NCBI GenBank assembly: GCA_002812745.2
Contig: NCSJ02000342.1
Span: forward strand, 1-43,620
From: Scytalidium lignicola
Lineage: Eukaryota; Ascomycota; Leotiomycetes
Direction of reading: 5' to 3'
Length of the DNA stretch: 43,620 nucleotides
The position numbers were made by a program, and so were the translations under genes. Positions 1 to 11,578 of the stretch are shown here, piece by piece; within the stretch, counting starts at the first letter, position 1; each line of letters opens with the position of its first letter. The notes beneath the pieces were generated by a model. It was given only the letters and a program-made list of their open reading frames with translations. It did not search any database and was not told the DNA's origin.

Positions 1-500
1 ATTGCTCAAAGCGCGTAGTACAATACAGGGAGACGGTCAACTACACTACGGAGTTATAGGTGTATGGGTTTGAGTTATTTCGGGTTTCGAGCTTTTGAGT
101 TGTTTCTTCATTTCCTTCTGTCATCCTTATACTGTTGATTCTTTTGCCACTGGCAGGATCGTGGAATATTAGTGTAGAAAACCGTGTACTGTAGCTCGAG
201 GAGTCTCTACAGGCACCAAATTAGGAATAGCCGAATATGGAGTATGATTGTAAAAATAAAAAAANGGTAATATCTGTTATCCATAGATTATCTATTATTG
301 TTCTAAGTTATTTAACAACATTCTTTACAACTGTATACTAGCTTGATTAAAAGTTGTATATATTATCTAATATAAAATCAACTTCTTACTTTTCATTTAT
401 AAATATTATAATTCTTTAGAATATTGTTAGATCAACTAGTTTATTAAGTGTTTTTACTAATAAATATGTTATGTTGACTAAAAANCGCAAGAATACAGAA
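1..500. other. AT-rich sequence without recognisable genes
   Basis: No open frame longer than a few codons and no family signature is visible. Isolated N bases at about 265 and 485 sit beside runs of A, which suggests unresolved homopolymer lengths. The base composition matches the copia relic to its right, so this is probably the outer part of the same RIP-degraded block. Confidence 0.5.
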
Positions 501-735
501 CCATTATTATATTGATTGCTTGAGGAGTTTACAACTACAGCAGATTCTATATATACAGAGAGTTACGGCTGTAAAACCGTTATGGTCAACAGTTACGGTT
601 GTACAAGCACCTTACGGGTGCTTATGGTTGCTTACAGTGGTAGCCTACTGTAAACCCTATCCGTAAGCCTTAGCATAGGCAACCATAAGAACATTGTGAA
701 GTAGCATCTGTAAACTCCAAATATTACAACATGCC
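500..735 (-). repeat. probable degraded LTR of the copia relic
   Basis: Just beyond the end of the minus-strand RNase H relic lies a less AT-rich segment. On the minus strand it starts TGTTG at about 735, holds a TATATATAGA box near 550, and carries short hairpins such as GCACC-TTAC-GGGTGC at about 618. Position and content fit the 3' LTR of the adjacent element. The far end has no clear CA terminus, so the boundary is approximate. Confidence 0.35.
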
Positions 736-799
736 CTTATGCCACGAACATATGAAGGCTGTGTAAAGTAGATCTAAGTTTCCTATGGTGAAAACACCA

Positions 800-3700
800 A
801 AATTAATAGCCTTGTAAGGACTTAATTCATAGTATTTAACTTGACAGACTGTAAATTCAACAATTTGAGGAAATCAGTATGTTTCCAAGTTATAAGTAGC
901 TTTATAAGGTTGTTAATAGCTATAATTGAGGTAAGTATGTAGTTTAGCTCAATTTCACCAGATTGAACCTTTTTACAAATATAATAATAACGTATATCAA
1001 TGTGCTTAGCATAATTTGATTGTTCTAACATTTTAATAAGTGCTAAAAAGCCTTGATTATTACCATTTAAGGCTATAATAATCTTAGTATTAACTGTAGC
1101 TATTTAGAGCTTAGTAAGGAGCCTTGATAACCAAATGGCTTCTTAAGAAGCTTTTGATAAAGTATAATATTCAACCTTTATAGTTGATAAAGTAATGTAA
1201 GGAAAGTATTGATAATGTTAGGAAATAAGTCCTCCGGCAAGAAAGAATACATAACCTATAATAGAACAACAGGTTTTAATACACTTACTATAATCAGTAT
1301 CATTGTAGCTATGGTAATTGAGATCTTTACCTAATGTGATATTATAATTGTACATGTGAATAAGATACTGGTAAACGTGTTTGATTGCCTTTAAGTATTG
1401 AACAGAAGGATTTTGCAGAAATTATGATAACTTAGAAGTTATAAAAGCAAGATCAAGTCTTGTTTGTACTATAAGATATATTAGCAAACTAACTTCCTCT
1501 ATATACAATTAAATATCAGTTGTAAAAGTAATATCTTTATTTTTGACTAAGATTATAAATGCCTTAGCTTTTATAAGAGACTAAGCTAGTTTTATATTGT
1601 TATAACCAAAGCATTCAAGAATCTTATTGATATATATGTCTTAGACTATAGAAATAGTCTTATTTTGGTGATTATGAATAATATATACACTTAAAAAGTA
1701 TGTAGCTAATCTTATATTAACTATTTCAAAGAGATTATATAATTTCTCCTTTAAAGTTACAAATTAAAGGCCTTTTAAGCTTACAATCAGAAAGTCATCA
1801 ACATAAGTGTAAATATAAATTCTTAAATCAGGATTATAAAATACACTTAGATCAGAGATTAATAAAGAGTATTCAATCTCTTTTAACTTTATAACAAGCT
1901 TTTATTACTAATAGTATAACGCTTGTTTCAAGTTATAAAGTGACTTTTAGAGTTGTAAAACAATGGTTTTTGAACTTATATATTTAATGTTTATACTATT
2001 AGTTTTAACACTTAATTTTAGAAAGTCTTTAACCATAATATCTTCAAGAAGTTTAATATAGATTTTAATATTTATATCATCATTTAAGAATGTTATAACT
2101 ATGTCTATTTAGTTAACTTCTTAGTCAAAGTAAGTAATTAGAATTAGTAAAGCCTTCTAAGTAATAAACTTAACTATACTTGTTTAAGTTTAGTCATAAT
2201 CAATATTATAACATTGTTCATAGTCTTTAACTATAAATTTAACCTTAAAACGCTTGATTTTACAATTAAAGTTATGTTTAACCTTGAATACTCATTTGTT
2301 ATAAAGAGTATATTTCTCTTCTAAGAGAGTTAATAGCTTAAAAGTGTTATACTTTATTAAGGAGGCTAACTCAGCCTTCATAGCATTATCTTATCTTTTG
2401 TGATATATTAAATTACAAGTTTCTTTGATTATATTTAGCTTTAATAGATCTGTGGATACAACTAAAGTATAATTTGTATTTAAGGCTTGCCTTGCAAAAA
2501 GACAATATTTATAAGCTATTGTAATACTTGTAAGCTGGCTTATAATTTCGTTATTTATAGTAAATGCCTTTAAAGAGTATTCTACAAGTGTATTTAATAG
2601 TTAAGATAATGTAATAATTCTTGTTCTGGTTAATTATAAACTTAAGAGGTTGATATTTAGTGTAGTTATATTAGGTTTCTTGTTTTTAGAACTTTTAAGC
2701 TTATTATAACCTTTAAGAGCTTGAATAACAAGTACTTCCTGAATTATATCCAAAGTATTACTATCATCTTCTATCTCTTTTGTTGTAAATAATTCAAGGA
2801 CTTCTTCAAATATTGCATTAAGATTTAACATTATAAAAGTCTTTATATTAACAAGATTTAATATTATAAAAGTCTTAATATTAACAATTATAATATCTTT
2901 AAGTACTAATTCAACATTTGAAACCTTAAGAAGACTTATAAGCATCTTTAAGTCTTTGAGTCTAGTGTTTCCTTTTATAAAGGTAATATATGACAACTAT
3001 ACAAGCTTGTAAAAGTATATTAACACTTAACAATAATATATTGAATTGCTTTTAAAGTTAAGAAAGATTCTTTCTTTAGCTTTAAGAGTTATTTTTTACA
3101 ATTTAACATGTTGATTAACATTGATATGAACTAACACTTTAAAACTGATTACTTATAAGTTGGATATATCTAGAATATAATTGCTTTTAAGGTTAACTTG
3201 TTTTATAAACTCAGTATATAAAGTGTTATTCTTTAATATTAGTGTTGTTAATTGATTTCTAACTATTATAACTGTTTTATAACACTTTAGCCATAAATAC
3301 TATAGTATATTGTTCATAATCATCATAGTATGCATTCATGTGAATACAATGCATTTAACATGTTTAAAGTATTCTCCTTAATATAAAGTATATAAAGTAG
3401 TAATAATAACTTTTATACTATTCTTTTAAATGTATTTATCAAACTTTTTACTATTAAACTTATTCTCTCTGTCAATATAAAAGTGTTTAAGAATAGTTTT
3501 ATATTGATTCTTCATCAAGGTAATATAATAAATAATAATATTATAAGCTCTCTTCTTCTCCTTGTAGATATAACCTTATATAGCATTTGTAACATCATTT
3601 ATAATTATAATAGTATAATTATGCTCATTGTAACTTAGAGGAGTAATTGTAAAAATGTTAATATTAAGCACTTTTATAACCTTTACAGCTTGTATTTTAA

Positions 3701-3900
3701 GCTTCTTAAAGACGTCCTTCTAAGAGTGATTATATTCATAAGCTTTGTACAAAAAGGTTTCTTCCTTCTTTATTACTTTTATAAAGCCTTTATTAATTCT
3801 AGTAATAGCTTTTATAGTATTCTTAATTACTTTAATATTAGCATAGTTAAAGTATTAGTGAATAAGATCTAAACTAAGTATAAATTGCCTAGTTAAAAGC
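800..3900 (-). mobile_element. degraded Ty1/copia LTR retrotransposon (pol relic)
   Basis: On the minus strand, conceptual translation gives the copia polymerase order through many stop codons. The RT start region is near 2290-2400 (DNAMKAELASL). The conserved FLND..IKIYIK and KSLYNLKQALYY blocks lie around 1900-2080. The catalytic TYVDDFLIVS motif has its YVDD at 1794-1805. The RNase H tail near 830-1030 contains NYAKHIDIRYYYICKKVQSG. The open frame at 2634-2996 lies where the integrase-RT linker should be. Almost every expected C or G is replaced by T or A, and stops are frequent, as RIP would produce. The element cannot encode an active polyprotein. No intact 5' LTR is recognised at the right-hand side. 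Confidence 0.8.
2820..2885 (-). repeat. about 33-bp tandem duplication inside the copia relic
   Basis: Two near-identical copies containing ATTATAAAAGTCTT and ATATTAACA lie head to tail. In the minus-strand frame they read NIKTFI.LNL twice. This is a local duplication within the linker region of the element. Confidence 0.55.
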
Positions 3901-4806
3901 GTTATAAAAAGAGTTTTTAGGGTATTAGCTAATTTCAAATATATATTGTCGGTACACTACCGCTTAAGACTACAGCCCCCCCACTGATCGGAACTCTTCC
4001 ACGTGACTAGCCTACTAACATATATGTACTAAAAGCATTTTTCTTGCACATTGGAATAAAGAAAGCTCCTTGAGGACAACCTTGGTCCTGAGTGGGGTAC
4101 TCTGAAAAGCTAGTCACGTGACATACGATGTAAATCGTAGCCACCACGTGATTAGAGGGAAACACACCTACGGTACCAGCTGCCTTGTTTTCTACCTACT
4201 TAAATGTATATACCCTGGCCTTACGCCCACTATTGCTCAGTAACTAATTTACTCCTCATTAAACCTATACTGTATTTCAGCAAGCAGCTAAATATTTATT
4301 GGTTCTTGTCAATTCAATCAATTCAATCTACTGCAGCTGGACTGCTTAGGTAGTACATAAGCAAAATATATCTACGTGCGTGGGGGTTACCTTGAGGTAA
4401 AATTCGGTAGATAATCTCTCTCTATTTTGCTAGGTATCTAACGATATGAAGTAGTCGTGGTTCATATTGTAATCCTATCAGTGATCCTATAGGTATACAT
4501 ATCGGAGAAACTACGCGCCATACTACTTGATTAGAGGCTTCTCAACTGGCTAGCCAATTTAAATTCAACATATTTTAGGTAAATTTTAGGCAATATCGCC
4601 TTGCACACTCCCCACATTGCTGAAGGGTTGCTTGATAGGTAGGTACCAGATGCAGGACTTCTACATATTTACTTACTTGATTCCCATCCCACGACAAGGT
4701 TAACTTAACCGTACTGTGGTACAATAGTTCCAGCCACCCCAAAATTACAATCAGAATCCAAGTTATTTAAATTCTGATTTTAGATTATAAATTCCAAATT
4801 CTAATA
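3900..4806. other. gene-free transition zone
   Basis: Base composition becomes less extreme here. No gene is visible. CACGTG-containing motifs recur: CACGTGACTAGC at 4000-4011, its inverted copy GCTAGTCACGTG at 4109-4120, and CACGTGATTAG near 4145. Otherwise I see nothing in it. Confidence 0.5.
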
Positions 4807-4960
4807 ACGTAATTCCCGGCCTGATCGGCCACTGAAATTTACCGCAAAATCGAGCAAAATCCCCCCAGCAAACTCAACAACTATAAGAGTTTTACAACTC
4901 TATATTTTGCAAGATAATATTATATAGTCTAATTTAATTTCAAATACAACATAACCGATC
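4807..4960. mobile_element. single-ended fragment of the ACGTAATTCCC MITE family
   Basis: The segment starts after a TA with ACGTAATTCCCGG, then a small palindrome (GGCC-TGATC-GGCC), then CACTGAAATTTAC and GCAAAATC. This is the same order as the termini of the complete elements at 14437 and 30493. The interior (ACTCAACAACTATAA, then an ATTTCAAATA stretch) matches the element at 30493. No matching right end is found before 5260, so only one terminus survives. The right boundary is approximate. Confidence 0.65.
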
Positions 4961-5259
4961 AATGCTAATTATATATAATCTCCTCCGATGAAACGGTGAC
5001 AAAATCAGGAATAAACCCAAATAACAAGGATTAGCAAGCTACAAAAACTAAGTTTTCGTAAAATATCAAGAAACTAAACATTTTATATTGGTAATAATAT
5101 CCCACAGGATTTAATGAATCAATTACCCTGCGTATGGTATGCATCTATAGTACTATAAAAGATGACCACAACTCCTATTTTTTGATAAATTAAATCTTGA
5201 ATAATGCAACCTCTGCCTAGACCATTTAGGTTTACCCCTGAACTGGTATATCGCGTCAA

Positions 5260-7513
5260 TCATAGTCCAACTCGTATTCCCGGTGAAAACGCATCTTGGG
5301 GTAATTTGTCCTTGCACAATGTTAACTTAATTTTAGTTAGAATATAGCATACATAAGACAGCGATCGTACCTTATTAGCAACAAATGCAGCAAAAGCCTT
5401 CTCAATATCCCAGCCGGTTTCAGTCAAACAAAGCATTGCATATGCAGGCGTCATACCTGTCCTCTCTGCTAGTTGCATAATTATTGCTTCCTGGTTCTGC
5501 TGCTCAGCGTGGTGGTTGGGTGGCCCAATATCATTGGCAGTTATCGAGGGTAAAGGCAAAGGCGCCCAAGCCCTCAGGACCAACAGGTCACTTACCACCC
5601 TAATAGGCGGCCCCCCAGGTAATCCAGGGCCGAGGACAAAGGTCCTGGAGAAACTACGAAGAGATTTTTCCGATGAAGAGCTTGGCAACTCCTCAAATTC
5701 GCCATGCATGCTAAGAATGAGCCCATCAACCCCTCGAACACTCTGCCCAGTAGGATCTGCTAATCCAGGTAAGGAGTGACAATCAATGACATACTTATCC
5801 GCTTGGGTGGAAAGATCTGGATGGCGAGTAGCAGGCAAATTCGACCACAGAGGCCTGATTTGTTCAACACCACAATACCTTCGAGACATTCTGGCTGGCA
5901 GATGGGTTATCTTGACGAGATTCCGGGAATGTTTTGTATACGGAGCCCAAGGGGGTACTGGAGAGGAATGCTGTGAGTCTCTAGGCGCTGACATGTTGAT
6001 GAACAGAGAGAACAAAGACTTGGAATCGTAAAAAGCCATAATCAAGGCTGTGCGATCGCTGTCATAAAGACTTAGGAACTGTCTAACAAAATCTTCTCCT
6101 ATCTGGCCGGCATCCCTAAAGTCCGGCCCACTTATGGGAATTGGTGACTTGACTGCTTCAAGAGCAGCAGCTATTTCTTCCGCTGACCTAACCTGGACGC
6201 CGTTCAAAATCTGAAGATTTGGATACCATCTCAAAATATCAACTTTGTAGTCAGGATACGAAGACTCAATTGGATTGCCAGTCATGACCAGATTCTCGAG
6301 ATGCCGGAATTTCCAACGCCATAACTCAAGAGATCGGAGATCTCTTAAATTATTCTGTGAAAGATCAAGGTTCTTCAAGTCTGGGAAAGTCTGTGCTAGA
6401 GTTGTGACTTTCGATAAATCTTCTAGCTCATTGTCTGCAAGTGTAATGCTCATGATAGCGTTGCGCTTCTCTTCGCGTGAGCTGAATAGTCGATCGCAGA
6501 CAACCATTAGAACGGGAAACAGCTTGGAAATGGTGTTGCATTCGTCAAAAATGCCCATTTGTAATAAGCCAGGATCTCTTCCGAGCGCAGCTAGATTCAA
6601 AAGCTTTAGGCTTGGGTCATATCTAGCGCTGAGGATTCCGCGGATTTGATCTTGAATTTCTTTTGCAGACTTGGAAATCTCGGTTACCCTTTCTCCCGTT
6701 TTATTGGAACGAGGAGCTGTAGATGTTTCATGACTTCGTATACTCAACGAGGCTCCGGCAAAAGAGAACTTGTCTAGCTTCAATATTGCAGCTGCGTCCT
6801 GTGGAGATACTGTAATAATGACTGAGTCACCTTCCACATGTGACTATTTGACGTTAGCAAGGTATTGAAACCTTGGTATGATGGTCATGGCGGATCATGG
6901 GAGAGCGGGGTGGTCCAGTGTGGGTCGTCTACTGATCGCATCGTTGCTTGAAATTGAAAGCGATTGTAGTGAGGATGGTGCCATTGCCCGCTCCGATTAT
7001 AACATGATCATCATTTTAACATACCTTCTTGATCTTCACGGTCCTGTTGGATTTGGCGTCTGGTCCACTTGCTTTTCGTTCCAGAAATGCTAACAAACTA
7101 TCAAGGCCACCATCTGGGTTTGATGCAGCCTTACTCGATTTAAGACCATCCACTCGAATAGTGGTGCTTGTCGGTCTGATGATATGCGCCTCCAACACAT
7201 TAGCCTGCTGAGTACTCAATCCTCGCAAAATGGCTTGCTGAGAACGTTGTGTTCCAAGATTGCCACGGCCCTGTCCTGCCATCCTCCCACCCCGATTTGA
7301 TGAAGATCCATCGTGCCTACCCCCGCTAGATTTATTTCTATCGGAAGTTGTGGCAGCATCCATGACTAGGTCTCCATCTCTGTCTACCTTAACTGGACCA
7401 CCCCGGCGCTTTTGTATACCTCCCCTGCCTACACCTCTCAACATAGGTGACACATTTCTGGATCGGCTCGCTGGAGTTGACGCTCTCTGGGATGCAGTGG
7501 GACGTTGTGCCAT
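5260..7513 (-). CDS. mex67: mRNA export factor Mex67 (TAP/NXF1 family)
   Basis: Mex67 is the general nuclear mRNA exporter; with Mtr2 it carries mRNPs through nuclear pores. Three exons are inferred: 7513-7025, 6843-5371 and 5310-5260, giving 670 aa. The first ATG is at 7513 in an ACCATGG context; the frame is open further upstream but has no ATG. The N-terminus is rich in RGG and GR (about 30-85). It is followed by an RNP-like segment (95-163), a leucine-rich-repeat region with LKNLDLSQNNLRDL (about 225-385), an NTF2-like domain (about 405-585) and a C-terminal UBA-like TAP-C domain (about 610-660, LTETGWDIEKAFAAF). Intron 1 (181 nt) ends at a CTAACG branch site and TAG. Intron 2 (60 nt) has CTAAC and is a multiple of three, so the frame stays open through it. 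All domains expected of the family are present. Confidence 0.9.
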
Positions 7514-8429
7514 GGTAGCAGAATATCTCAGAACTGTTTCATGGACTGCTCCTGGCAGTGTCCCAGTTGGCAAATGAGAAAGAACAAATTATTGATGTAT
7601 CATGAAGATGTCGTGAGTTTGCAAACGGTGCAAAAGTGTTATCGTATATTGGGAGCAGACCGTAATTGAGTACCCGGTAAAAGGATGACGCTTAGGTTTT
7701 CTTTGTGATATTTGCGTTTGGTGACTTGAAAGATATTTAGATCTAACTCTTGTGATCCGTAGGCAGATATTTGAATGGAGACTATTGTGACCATTCNAAA
7801 CGTTGCGTCAGAGGCAGGCTAGCCGCACTAGTCTCTAACAGTACTAGACATTTTAATATTCACCGAAGTCACGTGTTGAAAAATATTGGGCTGTAAAGAG
7901 GTCTCTGACCAAGTTATAGTTCTGCATTTAGATAATCAGTTATCCAAAGTCAACTCAGTGAAATAATTTTGGATAGAGCAATCAAGCTAACTTATAATCA
8001 AAGATGTTGAAATAAGTTATTACCGTAGTGTAGAGTAGGTCTTTCGGAGCCTTATAAGCCTTGCCAGCAGTCAGCCTGATGATGATTAGCCGGCCACCAA
8101 TCATTGACAAGGTCCGACCTGAAGGGCTGACAAGGTCAGTGCACAGCGCCTATTATTTGCAAGCTGTCCTGAACATTGAAAGAGTATTAGGATACCTAAC
8201 CTGCGCGCAGTCTTGGATATGACACCACTCATATGAAGTAGGCATCCTTGATACAAATTGATCAATGCTTTATATCCAGATTACCGCCGTTGAGCTGTAG
8301 CCAATTGCCGTTTACTGATCTAGGTTCGACTCATGTATCGTTAAAGCTCGTTTATCTCCAGTATTCGTTGCGAGACTCAGGGTCCCTTCAGCTAAGCCCT
8401 TACCGTGACACCAATAATACCAAATCATC
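7514..8429. promoter_or_regulatory. divergent promoter region between Mex67 and Erv46
   Basis: This 916-nt space separates two divergently transcribed housekeeping genes and must hold both promoters. A CACGTG core lies near 7871, and a direct repeat TGACAAGGTC occurs near 8104 and 8129. No gene or RNA is recognised. Confidence 0.45.
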
Positions 8430-9910
8430 ATGCCTCCGAAATCTAGATTCACAAGGCTAGATGCCTTCACTAAGACAGTTGACGAGGCCAGAGTACGAAC
8501 TACGTCTGGAGGAATTGTCACGATAGCCTCGCTGCTTATTGTTCTGTATTTAGTTTGGGGAGAGTGGGCAGACTACAGAAGGGTAGTGGTGCGTCCTGAA
8601 TTGGTGGTTGATAAGAGTAGAGGTGAGTTAGTCATGTCAATGGATGCAATTAGCTATGCTAATACCTCTTGATCCCTAGGTGATCGAATGGAAATTCATC
8701 TGAACATAACTTTTCCAAACGTCCCTTGTGAATTACTGACGCTCGATGTCATGGATGTGTCTGGCGAACAGCAAACTGGAGTTATGCATGGTGTGAGTAA
8801 AGTCAGGCTCGCTTCTGCTGAAGAAGGCGGTGCTGTTATCGATGTGAACGCTCTTGACCTGTATGCGCTACTCACTCTGTAGTCTAAGAGGGTGTCAAAT
8901 ACTGATTATTTGATAGACATGCGGACGATAACCAAGCATTGCATCTAGACCCCTCTTATTGTGGTAATTGTTATGGTGCGCCTCCACCACCAACTGCACA
9001 AAAGCCTGGTTGCTGCAGTACTTGTGAGGAAGTTCGCGAGGCATATGCTTCAGTGTCGTGGGCCTTTGGGCGGGGAGAAAATGTTGAACAGTGTGAGCGT
9101 GAGCATTATGGAGAGAGATTGGATTCTCAACGAAAGGAAGGTTGTCGCATAGAGGGAGGATTGAGAGTGAACAAAGTGGTGGGTAACTTTCACATTGCAC
9201 CCGGCCGTAGCTTCACCAGTGGAAATATGCACGTTCACGACCTGAATAACTACTTTGATACCCCTGTTCCCAATGGACACTCATTTACTCACATTATTCA
9301 TCAACTTCGATTTGGACCACAGCTTCCAGAAGAGGCAATGGAAAAGATGGGCCCGAAAGAATTGCCATGGACCAACCATCACCTTAATCCTCTCGACAAC
9401 ACAGTTCAGAAATCAAATGATCCTGCTTACAACTTTATGTACTTTATTAAGGTTGTCTCGACGTCTTATCTCCCTCTTGGCTGGCAGCACAGTCGCTATG
9501 ATGTACGTCGGACTGATGAGAGCGTCGGGCTTGGAGCCTTCGGCCACCTGAACGACGGCAGTGTAGAAACTCATCAATACTCCGTTACGAGCCATCGCCG
9601 GAGCTTGAACGGCGGCGACGATTCCCAAGATGGCCACAAGGAGAGACTACATGCACACGGCGGTATTCCGGGCGTGTTCTTCTCATATGTGAGTACCTCT
9701 CTTTCTCCTACATATATCAGCTCTAACGTTCAGTAGGATATCTCACCGATGAAGGTAATTAATCGCGAGGAGCGGTCGAAGACACTGACTGGCTTCTTGA
9801 CGGGCCTTTGTGCCATTGTTGGGGGGACTCTCACTGTTGCAGCTGCAGTGGATCGCGGGGTATACGAAGGAGCTACAAGGCTTAAAAAGCTACAATCAAA
9901 GAATTTATAG
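8430..9910 (+). CDS. erv46: Erv46/ERGIC3-type ER-Golgi cargo receptor
   Basis: Erv46 with Erv41 cycles in COPII/COPI vesicles and retrieves ER proteins. Four exons are inferred: 8430-8622, 8680-8860, 8917-9688 and 9737-9910, giving 439 aa, the family's usual size. The ATG at 8430 begins MPPKSRFTRLDAFTKTV. A first membrane segment (about 29-45, IVTIASLLIVLYLVW) precedes the long lumenal domain. That domain holds the ERGIC signature cysteines (CGNCYGA, then GCCSTCEEVR.AY) and the block NFHIAPGRSF. A second membrane segment near the C-terminus (FLTGLCAIVGGTLTVAAAVD) precedes a short lysine-rich tail. Introns are 48-57 nt and keep phase; the last has CTAACG and TAG. It is divergent from Mex67 with no functional link implied. 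Confidence 0.92.
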
Positions 9911-11578
9911 TCGAAATGTAAAATCCTTGCATCTTGTATTCAAGTAAGACACTGGCGTTTGTAGATTGGGTCTAGAGAAAACACACAACATTTTGGAAAA
10001 TGCAAACTCCGATGTCCACTTTAGCTAAGGTCCCTTGTGGTGCGATACAATAAGTCAAGTTTTGATTGTTAGTCTAGGGAAGCTGGAGGAGCTGCTTGGA
10101 GTTCACGAGCCAGGTGTAGGTGCCTCTTGCATAGTTTGAGTAGGTCAATAAATTGTACTGTACATGGTACACAGGGGACTGTAACATTGTGAATAAAGGC
10201 CTTAGCTTCGACAGCCAAATTAGATTGTCAAGAAGCTTAAGTTCGACAACCTACCGTACTGCTGCTAGTGGAGGTTATTAGTTTTTAGCCAGTAGGTCAG
10301 GTTGGTCGCAGCCCACAATTACAGGCACGTCACCACTACTAGCCAATGATGATGCACTATGAGCTTTTGCCACAACACCAACGCACCAAACCGTATTTCT
10401 AGGTCCGAACTCGTTTTGAGTTATACGAACGTAATACTTCATAAAAGCAATATGCCCTGTGTTTCCAAGGCTGGAAGGTTGGTGTCAAATACCTGGTACA
10501 AGATATTAGGGTAGATTTACTTCCACCCAAAAGGTCGAGACAAACCGGGGACTAATTACCAAATCGACTTGACTTCCTCCGCACGATTCGCCGACTTCAC
10601 CGTGGCAACTTTTCATGCGCTCTCATCTGATCTAATCTCCGCGTTGGACCAGTGGTGCTGCGCTAAGTATGATTACCCGCTACTGTGCAAGCTTACAGCT
10701 ACGGTCGATGTCTCAATTTACCCCTGATACCGGGCCGCTTGACAACGGATGCGGATGGAGGTACGGCGGGCCACTGGTCCACCGCCCGCGTTACTGTAAT
10801 ACCTTATTTTAGGACATTCTAGATGGCGGAGAGAGCACAGGTGCTGGCTCCTCCTTCCACACTCTCTCCTTTTTTTCTCCCCCTCTCCTCGTGCCTCTCT
10901 TTTCCCCTCATCTCCTTGCAGACAACAAGGCTGGAGGCAGGTCACCGTACCCCCTGCTCCTCGTGGTCTAGGTACTCCAAGCAGCATGAACTGATGCATT
11001 CACTTACAAGTTACACGCACTGTATGACCGTCACCGTCTCCCCTCGCTGCACCGACCTTGGCCTACTCTTACACCTACCTACAGGACTGTACGGACAGTA
11101 ATCTGCTTCGGATTGGGATTTACCTCCCTCGACGCACTGTTCACTCTTCGTCGAATCACTGCTGCATCTCACGAAAGCCACCGTGCCCAGTCTATCGTGC
11201 ATACAAACATCGAAACGCCATTGCTTTCCGTCGCTTACCGTACCTCCTCCTTAGTCGCTTCCACAACTTCTAACGAACAAAACGATACTCTTTCAACCTC
11301 TTATATGGCGCATCTTTTACCATTTTGTCCTTGTCTAGTGTTTTCAGAGGTCTATTACATGCAGCGCTGCCGCATTTCTACAGTCCTTACGCGCCCAATT
11401 ATCATACAAAAAATAACCTCTTCCCGAGGACGATACCCTCTTTTCTGGCAGAACCTCAGCGACTACTCCTAAAACAGGGTTTGATCCTACGAATTCTTGC
11501 AGTAAAATAATCCAAGCTTGCAGGCCACCGGATCGACTGAAAATACTTGTGTGCCAGTTGGTACCCCCACGCCCTACG
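9911..11578. promoter_or_regulatory. long intergenic region, promoter of the Sel1-repeat gene
   Basis: About 1.7 kb without a credible gene; the short frames here have no family signature. A pyrimidine-rich tract at about 10845-10920 on the coding strand is the type of element often found in fungal promoters upstream of transcription starts. The length suggests a long 5' leader for the gene at 11579, but no splice signals force this. Confidence 0.4.

Noticed and set aside
5516..6649. Plus-strand frames under Mex67
   Set aside because: Antisense to LRR and NTF2-like coding sequence; no domain of their own.
8300..8340. tRNA-like B-box (GGTTCGACTC) near 8323
   Set aside because: No matching A-box, acceptor stem or anticodon arm can be folded around it.
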